A stretch of 64,000 nucleotides of DNA, from NCBI GenBank assembly GCA_026625165.1, contig CP112999.1, positions 186,001-250,000 on the forward strand, given 5' to 3'. Position 1 is the first letter of the stretch. Each line of letters begins with the position of its first letter. The translations under genes and the position numbers were made by a program. Of this stretch, positions 8,596-17,800 are shown in pieces. The notes below the pieces were generated by a model that saw nothing but the letters and a program-made list of their open reading frames with translations, made no database searches and had not been told where the DNA came from. Source of the DNA: Methanoregula sp. (GTDB taxonomy: Archaea > Halobacteriota > Methanomicrobia > Methanomicrobiales > Methanospirillaceae).

Positions 8596-9725
8596 TGGAA
8601 GGCATCGTCCTGGCATTATTTGTATGCCTGGTACTTGCTATTATTACGAAATATCTCTCCATCCCTCCAATCCCGTTCTACATTCTCGGGGGCGTGTTGC
8701 TCGGAAAAAGCGGGCTTTCGCTGGTGGCCTCCAGCGAGATCAGCCACTTCTTCTCCCAGATGGGTCTGATCTTCCTGCTCTTTTTCATGGGGCTTGAGCT
8801 GAAGCTCGACAGAATCGCTCAAAATCCCTCTACTGTCATAACCAGCGGGGTCATCGAACTTACAATCGATATGGGTGTCGGTTTTGTCGCCGCCTACCTG
8901 CTCGGTTTCTCGCTTCAGGAATCACTGGTAATCGCATCGGCGTTCTACGTTACCAGCACGGCGCTTGCTATCACATCGCTCATTGAGAACCGGAAGCTGA
9001 TGATGCGCGAGGCGGATACTATTATCTGGCTGATGGTTTTTGATGATCTGGTACTCATCATTATCCTTGCGATCCTTTCGGTAGGCGACCAGAACATCCT
9101 GTTCTTCTTCTTAAAGATAGCAGGGGCTCTTGCACTGATGTATGCAGTTGCTCATTATGGCAAGGAATTTGTTATCAATATCCTCGACCGTTCCGATGAA
9201 CTCCCGATACTCTTTACCTTCGGGGCCGTCCTTACCACAGCATCATTCTCGATGTATCTGGGCATCCCTGAAACAATGATGGTGATTGCGCTGGGGGCAG
9301 CGCTTGCAACAACCGATCCAGATGCCTTCGAGCAGCACGCCCGCCCATTCAAGGATGTTTTCCTCGTGGTTTTTTTTGTCTTTTTCGGAATTACCATCAA
9401 CCTCTCCGGGGATATGAACTATTTTATCATCGGTATAATCTGCCTGCTTGCCATTGTCAGCAAGTTATTATCGGGTCTCCTGATCGGTATCTTCGTCCAT
9501 GGTTCGGTGCTCTCGGGTATTGAGATCGGGGGAAATATCATCGGCAGGGGCGAGTTCTCGATCGCGATTGCCGCGCTCTATGGATCTCCCGCAGTCGCCG
9601 CCGTGATCGCAGCGATGGTTATTGTCACATCTATTGTTGGGGCATTCACCGCAAAATATACCGGCCGGTTGCGCAAGTGGTTGGCATCTCCGGGCCGGCG
9701 GACACCGCACCACCGCGGGCATTAG
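8595..9725 (+). CDS. CPA2-family cation/proton antiporter (KhtU/KefB-like)
   Basis: A 376-residue integral membrane protein with about 11-12 membrane segments. Family marks are the N-terminal ILGGVLLGKSGL, the internal FFMGLELKLD and the ion-site region MVFDDLVLIIIL. It would exchange K+ or Na+ for protons across the cell membrane. It lacks the C-terminal TrkA-N domain found in KefB/KefC; that regulatory job is supplied by the separate upstream KhtT-like subunit. The C-terminal tail is short and basic. Ion specificity is unknown. Confidence 0.88.
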   Translation: MEGIVLALFVCLVLAIITKYLSIPPIPFYILGGVLLGKSGLSLVASSEISHFFSQMGLIFLLFFMGLELKLDRIAQNPSTVITSGVIELTIDMGVGFVAAYLLGFSLQESLVIASAFYVTSTALAITSLIENRKLMMREADTIIWLMVFDDLVLIIILAILSVGDQNILFFFLKIAGALALMYAVAHYGKEFVINILDRSDELPILFTFGAVLTTASFSMYLGIPETMMVIALGAALATTDPDAFEQHARPFKDVFLVVFFVFFGITINLSGDMNYFIIGIICLLAIVSKLLSGLLIGIFVHGSVLSGIEIGGNIIGRGEFSIAIAALYGSPAVAAVIAAMVIVTSIVGAFTAKYTGRLRKWLASPGRRTPHHRGH

Positions 9726-9777
9726 CAGCCATAAAAACGAAAAAGGAATATTCAGATATTTTTGATATATCGGACGG

Positions 9778-10419
9778 TTATTCGATCAGCACCAATCCTA
9801 CTGATACGATATCGCTGTGTATGACCTTGCCGTACTCCATATTGCTGCAGGGGATCGTCTGCAGGTCCCAGCCGGCATTCCTTGCCGTGGCAAACACGTC
9901 CATTCCCGCCGCCTCCATGCTCGGGCGAACCATGTCCATGTGACGGCATTTCCTGCGGATACTCTCGTCAACCGTTCCGGCACACTCCTCCGCCACGCAC
10001 TCCTCGCAGTAGATGCACGGGTACCCCCCGAATGCGAATGCCTTGTAAAACCCATCGTAAAATGCAGTCTTTTCAAGCATATGGACCGTGGTGTTCACCC
10101 AAAGGATAAGATCCTTGTAGAAGTGGTGGAAGTCTTCGGGCAGGTCATCACCGGAAAATTTCGCATGTCCCGGGACACCATCAAACCGGACGAGAAGTCC
10201 GGTATGGTACTCCTTTACCATCCGCCGCGTGTCGTCCGGCAATGGGGCATACGGGGGGCACCCGAGATGTTTTGCATAGCCCCTGCACCCGTACCGGCAC
10301 TTGAACCGCACCCATTGCGAGACCACGATATCTGTTGCAGCAACCTGTTGTGCGACTGCTCCCTTTTCTTTTGCAAGGCTTGTGAGTTTTCCTATCTCGG
10401 TTTTAATGTCTGGCACCAT
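9778..10419 (-). CDS. DUF2284 cysteine-rich metal-binding protein
   Basis: A 213-residue protein with the DUF2284 arrangement. An N-terminal FKCRYGCRGYAKHLGCPPY supplies Cys residues at about 40, 44 and 52. A central CIYCEECVAEECAG cluster and CRHMDMVRPSMEAAGMDV follow. The cysteine pattern suggests an iron-sulfur or other metal site; members of this family are described only as predicted metal-binding proteins. The gene stands alone, with its ATG 32 bases downstream of a TATA box. No partner genes point to a pathway. Confidence 0.88.
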   Translation of the reverse strand: MVPDIKTEIGKLTSLAKEKGAVAQQVAATDIVVSQWVRFKCRYGCRGYAKHLGCPPYAPLPDDTRRMVKEYHTGLLVRFDGVPGHAKFSGDDLPEDFHHFYKDLILWVNTTVHMLEKTAFYDGFYKAFAFGGYPCIYCEECVAEECAGTVDESIRRKCRHMDMVRPSMEAAGMDVFATARNAGWDLQTIPCSNMEYGKVIHSDIVSVGLVLIE

Positions 10420-10450
10420 GAGACACCTGTATGGAGAGGATACGGGCAGA

Positions 10451-10463
10451 AATTTATAAAGGT
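10451..10463 (-). promoter_or_regulatory. TATA box of the DUF2284 gene
   Basis: Read on the minus strand this is CCTTTATAAATTT, 32-44 bases upstream of the ATG at 10419, the expected position for an archaeal TATA element. Confidence 0.6.
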
Positions 10464-10609
10464 TTCTTCAGACCAAAAAAAATATCTAACCTTGTGTTTA
10501 AGGAACCGGGCTGACGGTATCCCGGATTTTTCCCGGTCAAAAAATTGCCAAAAAAGCTTTGGGTAATAACCGGTTTGCTTTTATTTGTAAGCCTACCGCC
10601 TTTCCCGTC

Positions 10610-11032
10610 CTAGCTGCCCCGTTTTTCGACGATCCGCTGGACGACAAGGCGGGAGCTGCAGAGCTCGTCATCACCATATTTCCCGATACGGACGATTCTG
10701 GCAGAAAGCCCCCGTGCCGCAAGAAGTTCCTGGAGTTTTGATTCATCGAAGTGCTGGTTGAACCCGATCGTGATGATCTCCGGGTGGATCTCCTCAATCG
10801 GGCGAAACATGTCAGACTTATCACCGAGAATGGCATGGTCGACGCACCGGAGCGCTGCTACCATCCTGCGTCGTTGCTCTTCGGGGATTATTGGCTGGGG
10901 CTTATGCTTGACGTTTGCGTCCCGTGCGATGATGACATAAAGCTCATCACCGAGTTTTTTTGACTGTTCGAGGTAGTAGATGTGCCCGGGGTGGAGGATA
11001 TCAAACGTGCCCGTGGCGACGACCCGTTTCAT
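10610..11032 (-). CDS. ribL: FAD synthetase (FMN adenylyltransferase)
   Basis: A 140-residue nucleotidyltransferase of the cytidylyltransferase fold with the signature GTFDILHPGH (HxGH at residues 14-17) and a C-terminal SSRLV-type motif (CSSRLVVQRI). In methanogens the RibL protein transfers AMP from ATP to FMN to make FAD. The reading frame extends upstream, but ATG at 11032 gives the standard N-terminus MKRVVATGTFD. It overlaps the stop codon of the JAMM gene as ATGA, so the two proteins are translationally coupled. Other nucleotidyltransferases of this fold (glycerol-phosphate cytidylyltransferase) are less likely given length and motifs. Confidence 0.88.
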   Translation of the reverse strand: MKRVVATGTFDILHPGHIYYLEQSKKLGDELYVIIARDANVKHKPQPIIPEEQRRRMVAALRCVDHAILGDKSDMFRPIEEIHPEIITIGFNQHFDESKLQELLAARGLSARIVRIGKYGDDELCSSRLVVQRIVEKRGS

Positions 11033-11430
11033 GTCACAACCTCCATCCTGCACGGCTGGCCGTTTGCGGCAAAACAGTTCCAGTCCCTTTCAGTGTAGGG
11101 GTAGCCGATTATAATGTGGAACCGCCCTGTGCGGGGAAAAAAGCGGACGTCTGCATCCGATGGCCGGAGCACGCCGTTCGGGTGGGAATGACAGCTGCCG
11201 GCGATATGGGTGGAAAGCGGCATCATGTCAAATAAAAGGGATGCCGAATTTTCACCAGTCATAGTCCCCGGGAGCAGGGTCACCTCGTCAATAATGCCAT
11301 CACATTCGGTGAGCAGGGCTACAAACTCATTGGGATGGGCGTCGCGCCCCATCTGGAGGAGGAGGTTGAGAAGGTCCTGCCGGATTCCGCGGATGGTCAT
11401 GGTGTTACTTAGGATCGTGTGCTGTTCCAT
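11029..11430 (-). CDS. JAMM/MPN-domain zinc metalloprotease
   Basis: A 133-residue single-domain protein with a complete JAMM motif: Glu35 (HPNEFVALL), then His81-x-His83 followed by seven residues to Ser91 and Asp94 (HSHPNGVLRPSDAD). These residues bind the catalytic zinc in isopeptidases that remove ubiquitin-like modifiers; in archaea relatives cleave SAMP conjugates. It therefore may act as a desampylase, but the fused partner RibL and the lack of a nearby SAMP or E1 gene leave the substrate open. An alternative start at residue 11 (MTIRGI) is possible. Confidence 0.88.
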   Translation of the reverse strand: MEQHTILSNTMTIRGIRQDLLNLLLQMGRDAHPNEFVALLTECDGIIDEVTLLPGTMTGENSASLLFDMMPLSTHIAGSCHSHPNGVLRPSDADVRFFPRTGRFHIIIGYPYTERDWNCFAANGQPCRMEVVT

Positions 11431-11459
11431 AAAAAAACTGTTTAAAAAAAGCGATGGGA

Positions 11460-12269
11460 TTACTGTTCGACCTTTGCAAGTGCGGAACTGAGATCTTTTG
11501 TAAGGTCAACACCGGTAAAGGCACCTCTTGTCGGGAGCGACATTGTAAATTCCGGGGTCATGTCATACTCGACCGTAGTGTTTACCGGCACGGTAAAGTC
11601 GAGGATATGGCCACCGGTGTGCCGGTCATCGCTGATGAAATGAAGGTGATACCCAACGACATTGAGCCCCTTGAAGAAGACCGGAGTGTAGAACCCAACT
11701 ACGGTTCCGGTTGCATCCGGGTATGTGTAGACCGACTGGTTCTTTGCCGCATCGGTAAGCGTGGGGTAGGGCTTGTGCTGCGCGGGTATTGCCCGAACTT
11801 TCATGGACGGGAATGTGCCATGCATTCTTACTGCATACAGCATGTTCTGCGAGGGCAGCCGGTCACCCATCGTGGAGGAGAACATGGAGAAGTTCATGGG
11901 GCGATCTGTGGTCGCCACCATGTCGCGATCAAACCAGGTTACGGTAGCCAGAGGCGTTGTTGCACTGTCTGCGACCGTATATACACCGCCGTCTGCCTTT
12001 GCCTGGAACACCTTGCCGTCCAGCACTATCATTTCGCCATCTAGCCTGTCGAACGTTCCGATGCCGAAGTCGCCATGTTTTTTGAGTTCTCCGACCGGCT
12101 GGACACCATCGAAAACACCCAGCATCAGCGCGTCAATGGTCGAGACCTGGTAGAGCGTTTCGCGATCCGTTACCGGTATCGTGTTCTTTGGCAGGCTGGT
12201 CGCTACGGCTGCGGCAAAGAAGATGATGGCAGCGGCGACCGCGATGCCGAGAAAGAATTTTTTGTCCAT
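11460..12269 (-). CDS. membrane-anchored or secreted acetolactate decarboxylase
   Basis: A 269-residue protein with an N-terminal hydrophobic segment (residues 6-25, FLGIAVAAAIIFFAAAVATS), then the acetolactate decarboxylase domain. The zinc ligands are visible in VGYHLHFISDDRHTGGHILD. The enzyme converts 2-acetolactate to acetoin and CO2. The leader suggests that it works outside the membrane, as secreted bacterial homologues do. It lies 16 bases downstream of a parvulin gene on the same strand. No acetolactate synthase is next to it, so its in vivo substrate supply is unclear. Confidence 0.9.
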   Translation of the reverse strand: MDKKFFLGIAVAAAIIFFAAAVATSLPKNTIPVTDRETLYQVSTIDALMLGVFDGVQPVGELKKHGDFGIGTFDRLDGEMIVLDGKVFQAKADGGVYTVADSATTPLATVTWFDRDMVATTDRPMNFSMFSSTMGDRLPSQNMLYAVRMHGTFPSMKVRAIPAQHKPYPTLTDAAKNQSVYTYPDATGTVVGFYTPVFFKGLNVVGYHLHFISDDRHTGGHILDFTVPVNTTVEYDMTPEFTMSLPTRGAFTGVDLTKDLSSALAKVEQ

Positions 12270-12285
12270 ACCCGGTTCCCTTTGC

Positions 12286-12567
12286 TCACTTCTTCCCGGT
12301 CACCTTGATGACGTGGAACCCGAACTGGGACTTGACCGGCCCGATGATCTTGCCGGCGTCAGCGGCAAACGCCGCCTGTTCGAACTCGGGCACCATCTGC
12401 CCTTTGCCGAACCAGCCCAGGTCCCCCCCATTCTTGCGCGACGGGCAGGAGGAGAACCGTTTTGCAACTGCAAGGAAGTCTTCGCCATCGTTGATGCGTT
12501 TCAAGATCCTGTTTGCCTCGTCCTCGGTCTTGACAAGGATGTGGGAAGCACGAACCTGTGTGGTCAT
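12286..12567 (-). CDS. parvulin-type peptidyl-prolyl cis-trans isomerase
   Basis: A 93-residue single-domain parvulin with the full fold: RASHILVKTEDEA, FSSCPSRKNGGDLGWFGKGQMVPEFE and SQFGFHVIKVTGKK. It catalyses proline isomerisation during folding. The frame is open further upstream to 12672, but ATG at 12567 gives the exact parvulin N-terminus. There is no signal peptide, so it is cytosolic. It precedes the acetolactate decarboxylase gene by 16 bases and is probably co-transcribed with it. Confidence 0.92.
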   Translation of the reverse strand: MTTQVRASHILVKTEDEANRILKRINDGEDFLAVAKRFSSCPSRKNGGDLGWFGKGQMVPEFEQAAFAADAGKIIGPVKSQFGFHVIKVTGKK

Positions 12568-12722
12568 ATATAGAGATGAGGGATTGATGGAATAAAAGGG
12601 TTGATGAAAGGTTTTTGCCGGGAAAATCCCCGATGGTTTTGGATATTTTCCACGAGACTGACAGCAATTCATGGGTATTTTTATCCATGAATCCCTGAGA
12701 TATAATCAGGGTTTTATTGACT

Positions 12723-13733
12723 ATGGAACCTGACAAAACAGACACTCGCGACGGCAAAGGAGGACAGGAAGGAAAGAGATGCGGGCAACCTGTCTTTGGG
12801 AAGATGACTATAGCACTGATCATCGGAATCGTTGCTTTATTGATCATTTTTCTGGCTGTATTTTCATCTGCATCGCCATCAGTGCAAAATCAAGTCGTCT
12901 CCCCCGGCACCTGCGGGGACAAGGTACTCCAGTATGTGAACCAGAACCTGGTCCCTCAGGGGAGCCCTGCCACCCTTGTCGAGACTTCAGAAGACCGGGG
13001 TCTGTACTGGATAAAGATCCAGTACCAGTCACAGGTGATCACCCTGTTCGCATCAAAGGACTGCAGCCTCTTATTCACCAGTAATTATGATATGAACCAA
13101 CAGGGCACGCAGGCCGCACAGCAGAAAGCCCCGGTGAAATCCGCCCGTCCCGCTGTGGATCTCTACGTCATGGCATTCTGCCCCTACGGGATCCAGGCAG
13201 AGACTGTGATGAAACCCGTTGTCGGCCTGCTGGGATCAAAGGCAGATATCCGGCTGCGTTATATCACGATGGTGACCGGGACAACAGCCGATTCAGTAAA
13301 TTCCCTGCATGGGCCTACGGAAGCACAGGAAGACCTCCGCCAGATCTGTATCCAGAAATATTATCCTGAAAAACTCTGGACGTACGTTGCACGGTTCAAT
13401 GAAGCATGTTATCCGGAGTCCGCCAATACAGAAACCCAGAAAGCCTGCTGGATGAATGCGAGTGCAATGGCAGGGATCGACATGGCAAAGATCACTGCCT
13501 GTGCATCTGGGCCGGAAGGGATCTCGCTTATGAAAGCGGATGAGGCAGATTCAAATAAGAATGGCGCATCGGGATCACCCACGCTCATCATCAACGGCGT
13601 GACATATTCCGGGGCACGCACACCGGAAAGATACAAGCAGGCGATCTGCAACAGTTACGACACCGCACCGGCCGAATGTGACACGACGTTATCAACTACG
13701 CAGGCAACAAATGCAGCTGGTGGGTGCGGGTAA
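12723..13733 (+). CDS. membrane-anchored DsbA/thioredoxin-fold protein
   Basis: A 336-residue protein with one N-terminal membrane segment (about 28-50). An extracytoplasmic part follows: a small Cys-containing domain (60-125) and then a thioredoxin-fold domain from about 145. The active-site region is FCPYGIQAE, with Cys153 and no second Cys three residues later. The cis-proline loop is GSPTLIING. Several more cysteines occur downstream (RQICIQKYY, EACYPE, KACWMN). Members of this fold form or reshuffle disulfides outside the cell; the single-Cys motif may mean reductase or isomerase activity. A TTG six bases upstream is an alternative start. Confidence 0.75.
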   Translation: MEPDKTDTRDGKGGQEGKRCGQPVFGKMTIALIIGIVALLIIFLAVFSSASPSVQNQVVSPGTCGDKVLQYVNQNLVPQGSPATLVETSEDRGLYWIKIQYQSQVITLFASKDCSLLFTSNYDMNQQGTQAAQQKAPVKSARPAVDLYVMAFCPYGIQAETVMKPVVGLLGSKADIRLRYITMVTGTTADSVNSLHGPTEAQEDLRQICIQKYYPEKLWTYVARFNEACYPESANTETQKACWMNASAMAGIDMAKITACASGPEGISLMKADEADSNKNGASGSPTLIINGVTYSGARTPERYKQAICNSYDTAPAECDTTLSTTQATNAAGGCG

Positions 13734-13869
13734 TTTTTTCCTTATGTTTATTGACAATTTCGAACCGGAAAATATTTTTGGGTAAATGGTAATTTTACAC
13801 CTAATTTTTCACATAAAATCTTCTACATTCCGATGAATAGTTTTCGTGCTCCGGGGAACTTCGTCGATG

Positions 13870-14020
13870 GTTCAGCCCCGTCACCCGGTCCCGAATTCCT
13901 AAATCACAGTCGAGGGACAACATCGCCAGGTCGCGGGCGATGGTCAGTAAGTACTATCACCTTTAGGTCATTGTATTTCAGGATGACCGAGAATAGGTCA
14001 GCGCCCGGGAGGTACGGAGT
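13870..14020 (-). pseudogene. remnant of a paralogue of the 167-residue gene at 19845
   Basis: The minus strand here translates to fragments such as GADLFSVILKYNDLK, which match DLFSVILKCNDPK near the C-terminus of the intact protein encoded at 19845-20348. Nucleotide identity is also clear: CTGAAATACAATGACC against CTGAAGTGCAACGACC on the minus strand. The similarity fades into frameshifts on both sides, and no full-length frame remains. It is a decayed copy located at the 3' end of the gene at 14034. Confidence 0.7.
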
Positions 14021-14033
14021 CCTCTCACTTAAG

Positions 14034-14591
14034 TTATCTCAGTTCTATTGTTTTTGCTTGATAAATTACCCCCTCAAGATGGTTCTTATCTTTCGGCTGG
14101 GACAATGCGTAAAGTGTATATGTACCCGGGGGTAGGTTTGAGGAATTTGTTCGCCAATTATACCACCAAGTATTAGGACCGAATTCTGTATTTCTTACTG
14201 ATATGACCGTGTCAAAGCTTGAGATATTATCGTTGATGACTTCAGATTCAGGATTATTGAGATTCGCACCTGTTCTTTCACCAATTCCCGGTCCGGTGAT
14301 CATTAAATAGACTTTGTCAGATACAGTGTTTAAACCATGAATAGAAATAATGTCACCTCTCATAAAAAAATTGTCAACTAATCGGGATTCACCATCATAC
14401 AGAAAAAAAAAGCGCTCCTTTGGAGTAAATGGATTTAATGGTTGATCATTCACCAACAAAAAAGCAGCGACCAATTTTACAACAAAAAACAATAAAATTA
14501 TAATAAGTATTATCCCAATTACTGTAAACACTGTTTTCAATGAATATTTTTTTTCTTTTTTATCCGATGGTGTTTCATCCATACTTTCCAT
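14034..14591 (-). CDS. membrane-anchored extracellular protein, DUF3821-like
   Basis: A 185-residue protein with a short Lys-rich N-terminus, one membrane segment (about 21-46) and an extracellular beta-rich domain. Phrases such as VYLMITGPGIGERTGANLN and WYNWRTNSSNLPPGTYTLYA resemble the ligand-free beta-sandwich domains (DUF3821-type) of Methanomicrobiales surface proteins. ATG at 14582 has a better upstream GGAAAG and may be the true start. The gene is AT-rich like the surface-protein gene next to it, with which it is divergent. Function unknown. Confidence 0.65.
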   Translation of the reverse strand: MESMDETPSDKKEKKYSLKTVFTVIGIILIIILLFFVVKLVAAFLLVNDQPLNPFTPKERFFFLYDGESRLVDNFFMRGDIISIHGLNTVSDKVYLMITGPGIGERTGANLNNPESEVINDNISSFDTVISVRNTEFGPNTWWYNWRTNSSNLPPGTYTLYALSQPKDKNHLEGVIYQAKTIELR

Positions 14592-14801
14592 TCCATTTTA
14601 TCACATAAAAATTTTTCATTTAAATGAAATCGAAGGCAAAAAATAACGCATATTTATTTTCAGATAATACGATCAACGGAAAGAACAACCTCAGCATATT
14701 TAAATGTTCTCCTCTTCGATATTGTTATGACAACATTTCCTCATGAAGTCACTCACTTCGGTGTAAGTGTTTTGAATTGCGTAAAAGGTAAAGGTGGTTA
14801 A

Positions 14802-17800
14802 ATGCGAATCATGGATAACCGGTGTCTTTTCATTTTCCTGCTGGCAGCTATTGTTATAGTTCCAGTTTCTGCACAGATTGATGATACTTTAACAGAACAA
14901 AATGCATCATCTGTTATTTTTCCGCAAATGAAAATCACTCCGTCTGATACTCTGAAACATTCCGGAATTGAGCAGCAAGGGCAGCAGAAACAACTCAGTG
15001 CACTCACAGAACCACTCGATGTAAAAATCCAATCATCAGATTCAGTTGATATCGAATGGCAGAAACTTATCGGGGGTAACAGCGGAGAAATTTTTTTGAT
15101 ATTCAACAGACTTCCGATGGGGGGTTCATAGCAATTGGAGGAACGGGTTCGAGTAATAATGGGGATGTTATTGGATGGAATCATGGATCTGCAGATGCCT
15201 GGATTGTAAAATTCGATGAAGCGGGCAATATCCAATGGCAGAAACTCATCGGGGGTAATGGTTATGATCAGGGCATGACTATCCGGCAGACACCCGATGG
15301 ATATATATTCACTGGTTTTACGAGTTCTACCAATGATGAATACGCCACTTTGAATCATGGTTCATACGATCTCTGGGTTGTGAAATTGGATACAACCGGG
15401 GAGATGCAATGGCAGGATGTTCTAGGAGGGAGTGGCGATGAATGGGGAATGAGCGTCCGCCAGACATTGGACAACGGATACATTGTAACCGGATACACGA
15501 ATTCCAATGATATCGAAAATATCAATTCGAACAACGGTGGGACGGATGCATGGGTGCTGAAACTGGGAAGTTCCGGAAATATTGAATGGCAGAAATTGTT
15601 CGGTGGGGAAAATTATGATGCAGGGCATAGTATCATCCAGACGTCGGATTGGGGATATGTCTTTGCTGGGTATACCGATTCCAGCAACAGCGGGGATGTT
15701 GGTAAAAATCATGGATATTTCGACATATGGGTTGTTAAATTGGACGGTTCTGGTGAAATTCTTTGGAAAAAATTATTAGGAGGCAATGGTTCGGAAATAA
15801 CATATTTCGGAAATGGAATCCAGCAGACAACAGATGGCGGTTTCATCCTACTTGGGTATACAACTTCAAACAACAATGGAGACGTTGGTCATAACCATGG
15901 AGGAACCGATCTCTGGGTTGCGAAATTGAGCAATGCCGGAGAATTGCAATGGGAGAAGACACTCGGGGGCGCATCAAACGAATTATCCGGAAGTATCGAA
16001 CAGATCTCTGATGGGGGGTATATCTTAACTGGAAACACACTCTCCAGCAATACCGGTGATGTTGGCCAGAATAATGGCGATACTGATTATTGGGTCGTGA
16101 AATTAGATTCGATCGGAGTTATCCAATGGCAGGATACCTTAGGTGGCAATAATTTAGAACAGGGCAACTGTGTTAAACAGACTTCGGATGGCGGTTACAT
16201 AATAACAGGATTCTCCAGATCGGCCAATAGTGGGGATATCGGTGAAAATCATGGCTTCGAGGATGCCTGGACAATAAAACTGAGACCTCGCACCATGACT
16301 GCACCCGAGGACGTTAAAAGATATGCACCGAACCTGTGGTTCGAAGATTCTGAGAATTACTATCCGATCAATCCATTCTTTTACGTAAACGATTTCGACA
16401 AGATTAACGGAGAAAATGGCAAGAACTCATATTTGGCGATGACCAAAGATCAAAAAATAAACAATATTACAGTTCTGTACCATGTGGATGAAAGAATTCC
16501 TGATACCAAAGTGTACGAATATTGGTTCTATTATCCATTTAATGACTTTTTAGACCAGCATTACCATGATTGGGAAACGGTCTTTGTCTTCGTTGATAAA
16601 ACATCAGGATCTGTAAAAAAAGTAGTTGCGTCTTCGCATTCAGATTGGGATCCTAATAACGTTCTTGATAATCCTGGAAAGGATCACTCAGATATTCTGG
16701 TTGAATGTGGATCTCATGCGAGTGTAATTGATGGAAATAATAATGGACGTGCAGGATATTTCGAACCGTTTGAAATAAGTAATCCTTATAAATATGTTAT
16801 CAGGTCGCCCAATCCTGTACCGGAAATAATGCCCTGGGCTTATCAGATCTGGGGTTTCGGAAATCTTAATTTACCTCGCTGGTTGGTCTTGGAATATCCA
16901 ATCTTGCCTGATACACCTCCGGATCCAACAACTTGGTGGAAACCCGGTATAAAAATTGCAAACAATGATCCCCGTTATAAGTTGAAGGAGATATCCCCGA
17001 CGTTCATTCATAATTTCGACGGACAGGAAAAATTACCGAATTCTCCATTTCTAGGATCGTTTAATTTAAAAGTCCCTCAGCTGGGAATAGATAGTTATGT
17101 CCCAATTGGTGGAAATCAGCCACTTTTTGCTTGGAATACTGTATCTTGGGATAACCCCGAAAAAATTGATACCCCTCTTGAATATGTAATGCAAGGGGCA
17201 GTAACATACTTGCATTATTCTCCACATTGGTATGAATATCCGGGTTCGGTGATAGTCATATTCAGTGATCAACAATATGTTACCGCGACAAATGCCAGCG
17301 GATTTTTCCTTATCAATAATGTTACACCCGGATACCATGAAGTTGTAGTCAATCGACCCGGATTTTCCCCATACAAACAAAGATTCTTAAATGAAGGGAA
17401 TTCAAGTCTGGGGGCCGATGAAAAATTATACCTTGTTCCCGAATCAGATTCATTCAGGATTCAGGGATATGTCAGAAATCAGGACGGATCCATCTTATCA
17501 AATTATCCTGTAGACGTTTATGATGGAAATAATACTCACTTGTTTACTACACTTACCGAAGAAGACGGTTCTTATTTGGAAACCGTCTCAAAATGGTACA
17601 ATTATACTGTCGTAGTTGCAGATCAGTCATCGAATGGGACAGTAAAAGTAAATAGTATCGCCGGAAGTGTCGTTTGGGCTAATATCACAATCGGAACGCA
17701 TTGTTCATGGCCTATACCGAACTTCACCGCCTCTTCGACAAACATCTCCACGTTCGAGACTGTCCAGTTCACCGATACTTCAGAAGCATCCCCAACGAAA

